Virus record (IMG/VR): IMGVR_UViG_3300042330_000100
Span: 1 to 26,965 of that record
From: a virus
Strand: one strand, 5' to 3'
Length of the DNA: 26,965 nt
Part shown: piece by piece, positions 26,508 through 26,965 of the stretch
How the letters are laid out: every line of letters begins with the position of its first letter
Numbering within the stretch: the stretch's first letter is position 1
Made by a program: the position numbers and the translations under genes
The notes under the pieces: generated by a model
The model's input: the letters and a program-made list of their open reading frames with translations, nothing else
What the model was told of the DNA's origin: nothing
The model's database searches: none

Positions 26508-26965
26508 CAGGTGGTGAAGTAGGTGCCGGAGACTATTAGGCGGCTGGTGGCCTGAAGATGGTCGGCCAGGCTAGTGGCAGCTCCTGTCTCGAAATGCGCC
26601 AGCTCGAGGTAGCTGGTGCCGGCGATTAGCCTGGCGATGATGGCGGTCTTGGCCTGGTTGGTGGCATTGGTCAGCCAGACGGCAGCCGCGGCCTCGTAGG
26701 TGATGGCATCGGGCAGCGACAGCCGGAGGTTGCCCGTGGCGGATCCGGTCACCGAGTTGACGGTGACATCCACAGTAAAGGTGGTCACACATCCGATGGT
26801 GGTGTGCCGCGCGGTGTTGGTCGTGATGGCAAAGGTGCGACCACCGCCCGAGTCGATGAGGGTCGGCGCCCAGGTCGTCGGTGTAACCAACGGCAGGGCG
26901 GCATACAGCTCGTCGAAGTTGTCGTTTATCTTCTCGCCGGCGCCGCGGAGGGTGTCCCCGGTGTT
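26507..26965 (-). CDS. C-terminal part of 181-aa fibre/neck-region protein, cut by window end
   Basis: An open frame enters at 26965 and stops at 26507. It contains NTGDTLRGAGEKINDNF followed by DELYAALPLVTPTTWAPT and then a beta-rich domain (LIDSGGGRTFAITTNTARHTTIGCVTTFTVDVTVNSVTGSATGNLRLSLPD ... TSRLIVSGTYFTT). A TTG at 26890 could be misread as its start; the frame is open through the joint to the ATG at 87. GDTLR..KIN.NF.ELY is a recurrent virion-protein motif, and the C-terminal 'LRLSLP ... SGTYFT' is a small fibre-type beta domain. It ends one base into the connector gene. Confidence 0.75.
   Translation of the reverse strand, partial: NTGDTLRGAGEKINDNFDELYAALPLVTPTTWAPTLIDSGGGRTFAITTNTARHTTIGCVTTFTVDVTVNSVTGSATGNLRLSLPDAITYEAAAAVWLTNATNQAKTAIIARLIAGTSYLELAHFETGAATSLADHLQATSRLIVSGTYFTT

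Overview
The window reads as the genome of a small tailed phage (siphovirus type) or an equivalent prophage-like element. Every gene I can support is on the minus strand. The genes are packed with many ATGA/GTGA/TAATG overlaps and almost no spacers. There is no integrase, no recognisable lysogeny cassette, no tRNA and no DNA polymerase. GC is moderately high overall, lower in the fibre, tape-measure and some small-gene regions. Start codons are preceded by A/C-rich leaders of the CAACAACATG type and not by Shine-Dalgarno sequences, which suggests a host that does not depend on SD pairing. I cannot name the host; an environmental, possibly freshwater, bacterium is only a guess.

The two ends of the window appear to join. 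The ORF that runs off base 1 (start at 87) continues in frame into the ORF that enters at 26965 and ends at 26507. The joined 181-aa protein carries the phage motif GDTLR..(E)KIN.NF.ELY exactly past the joint. The circular gene order is also coherent, so I treat the window as a probably complete circular or circularly permuted genome of about 27 kb.

Layout in transcription order (right to left): (1) a putative early promoter with a dyad near 18.05-18.11 kb. (2) 17.98-17.06 kb: three small genes, including a lytic-transglycosylase-like endolysin. (3) 17.06-16.01 kb: an unusual block in which a RAMP/Cas7-reminiscent phage protein lies between two spacers of the same architecture. Each spacer is built of 5-bp-period GGCNN arrays and hairpins with an 8-nt loop. 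(4) 16.0-9.4 kb: the DNA metabolism operon (RHH regulator, RuvC-like resolvase, several small ORFs, SSB-like protein with a DIPF tip, a sigma-region-4/alpha-CTD-like protein, a DnaQ/PolB-type exonuclease, a replication initiator with internal iterons, DnaB helicase and an HTH protein). (5) 9.3-2.3 kb: packaging and head genes (terminase small subunit, GpA-type large subunit, a small gene in the gpW position, lambda-type portal, ClpP-protease/major-capsid fusion, a small 58-aa gene, then a terminator-like hairpin). (6) 2.3-0 kb and across the joint to 26.5 kb: small structural proteins and a fibre with a C-terminal S74 chaperone domain. (7) 26.5-18.1 kb: neck and tail genes, a short tape measure, a tandem pair of paralogous small proteins and a 912-aa terminal tail protein.

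The genes fit together as a minimal phage that borrows the host polymerase for replication. It probably initiates at an origin inside its own initiator gene and modulates host transcription with a DNA-binding adaptor. The twin repeat spacers around 16-17 kb are the part I cannot match to any named system and the best candidate for something undescribed.
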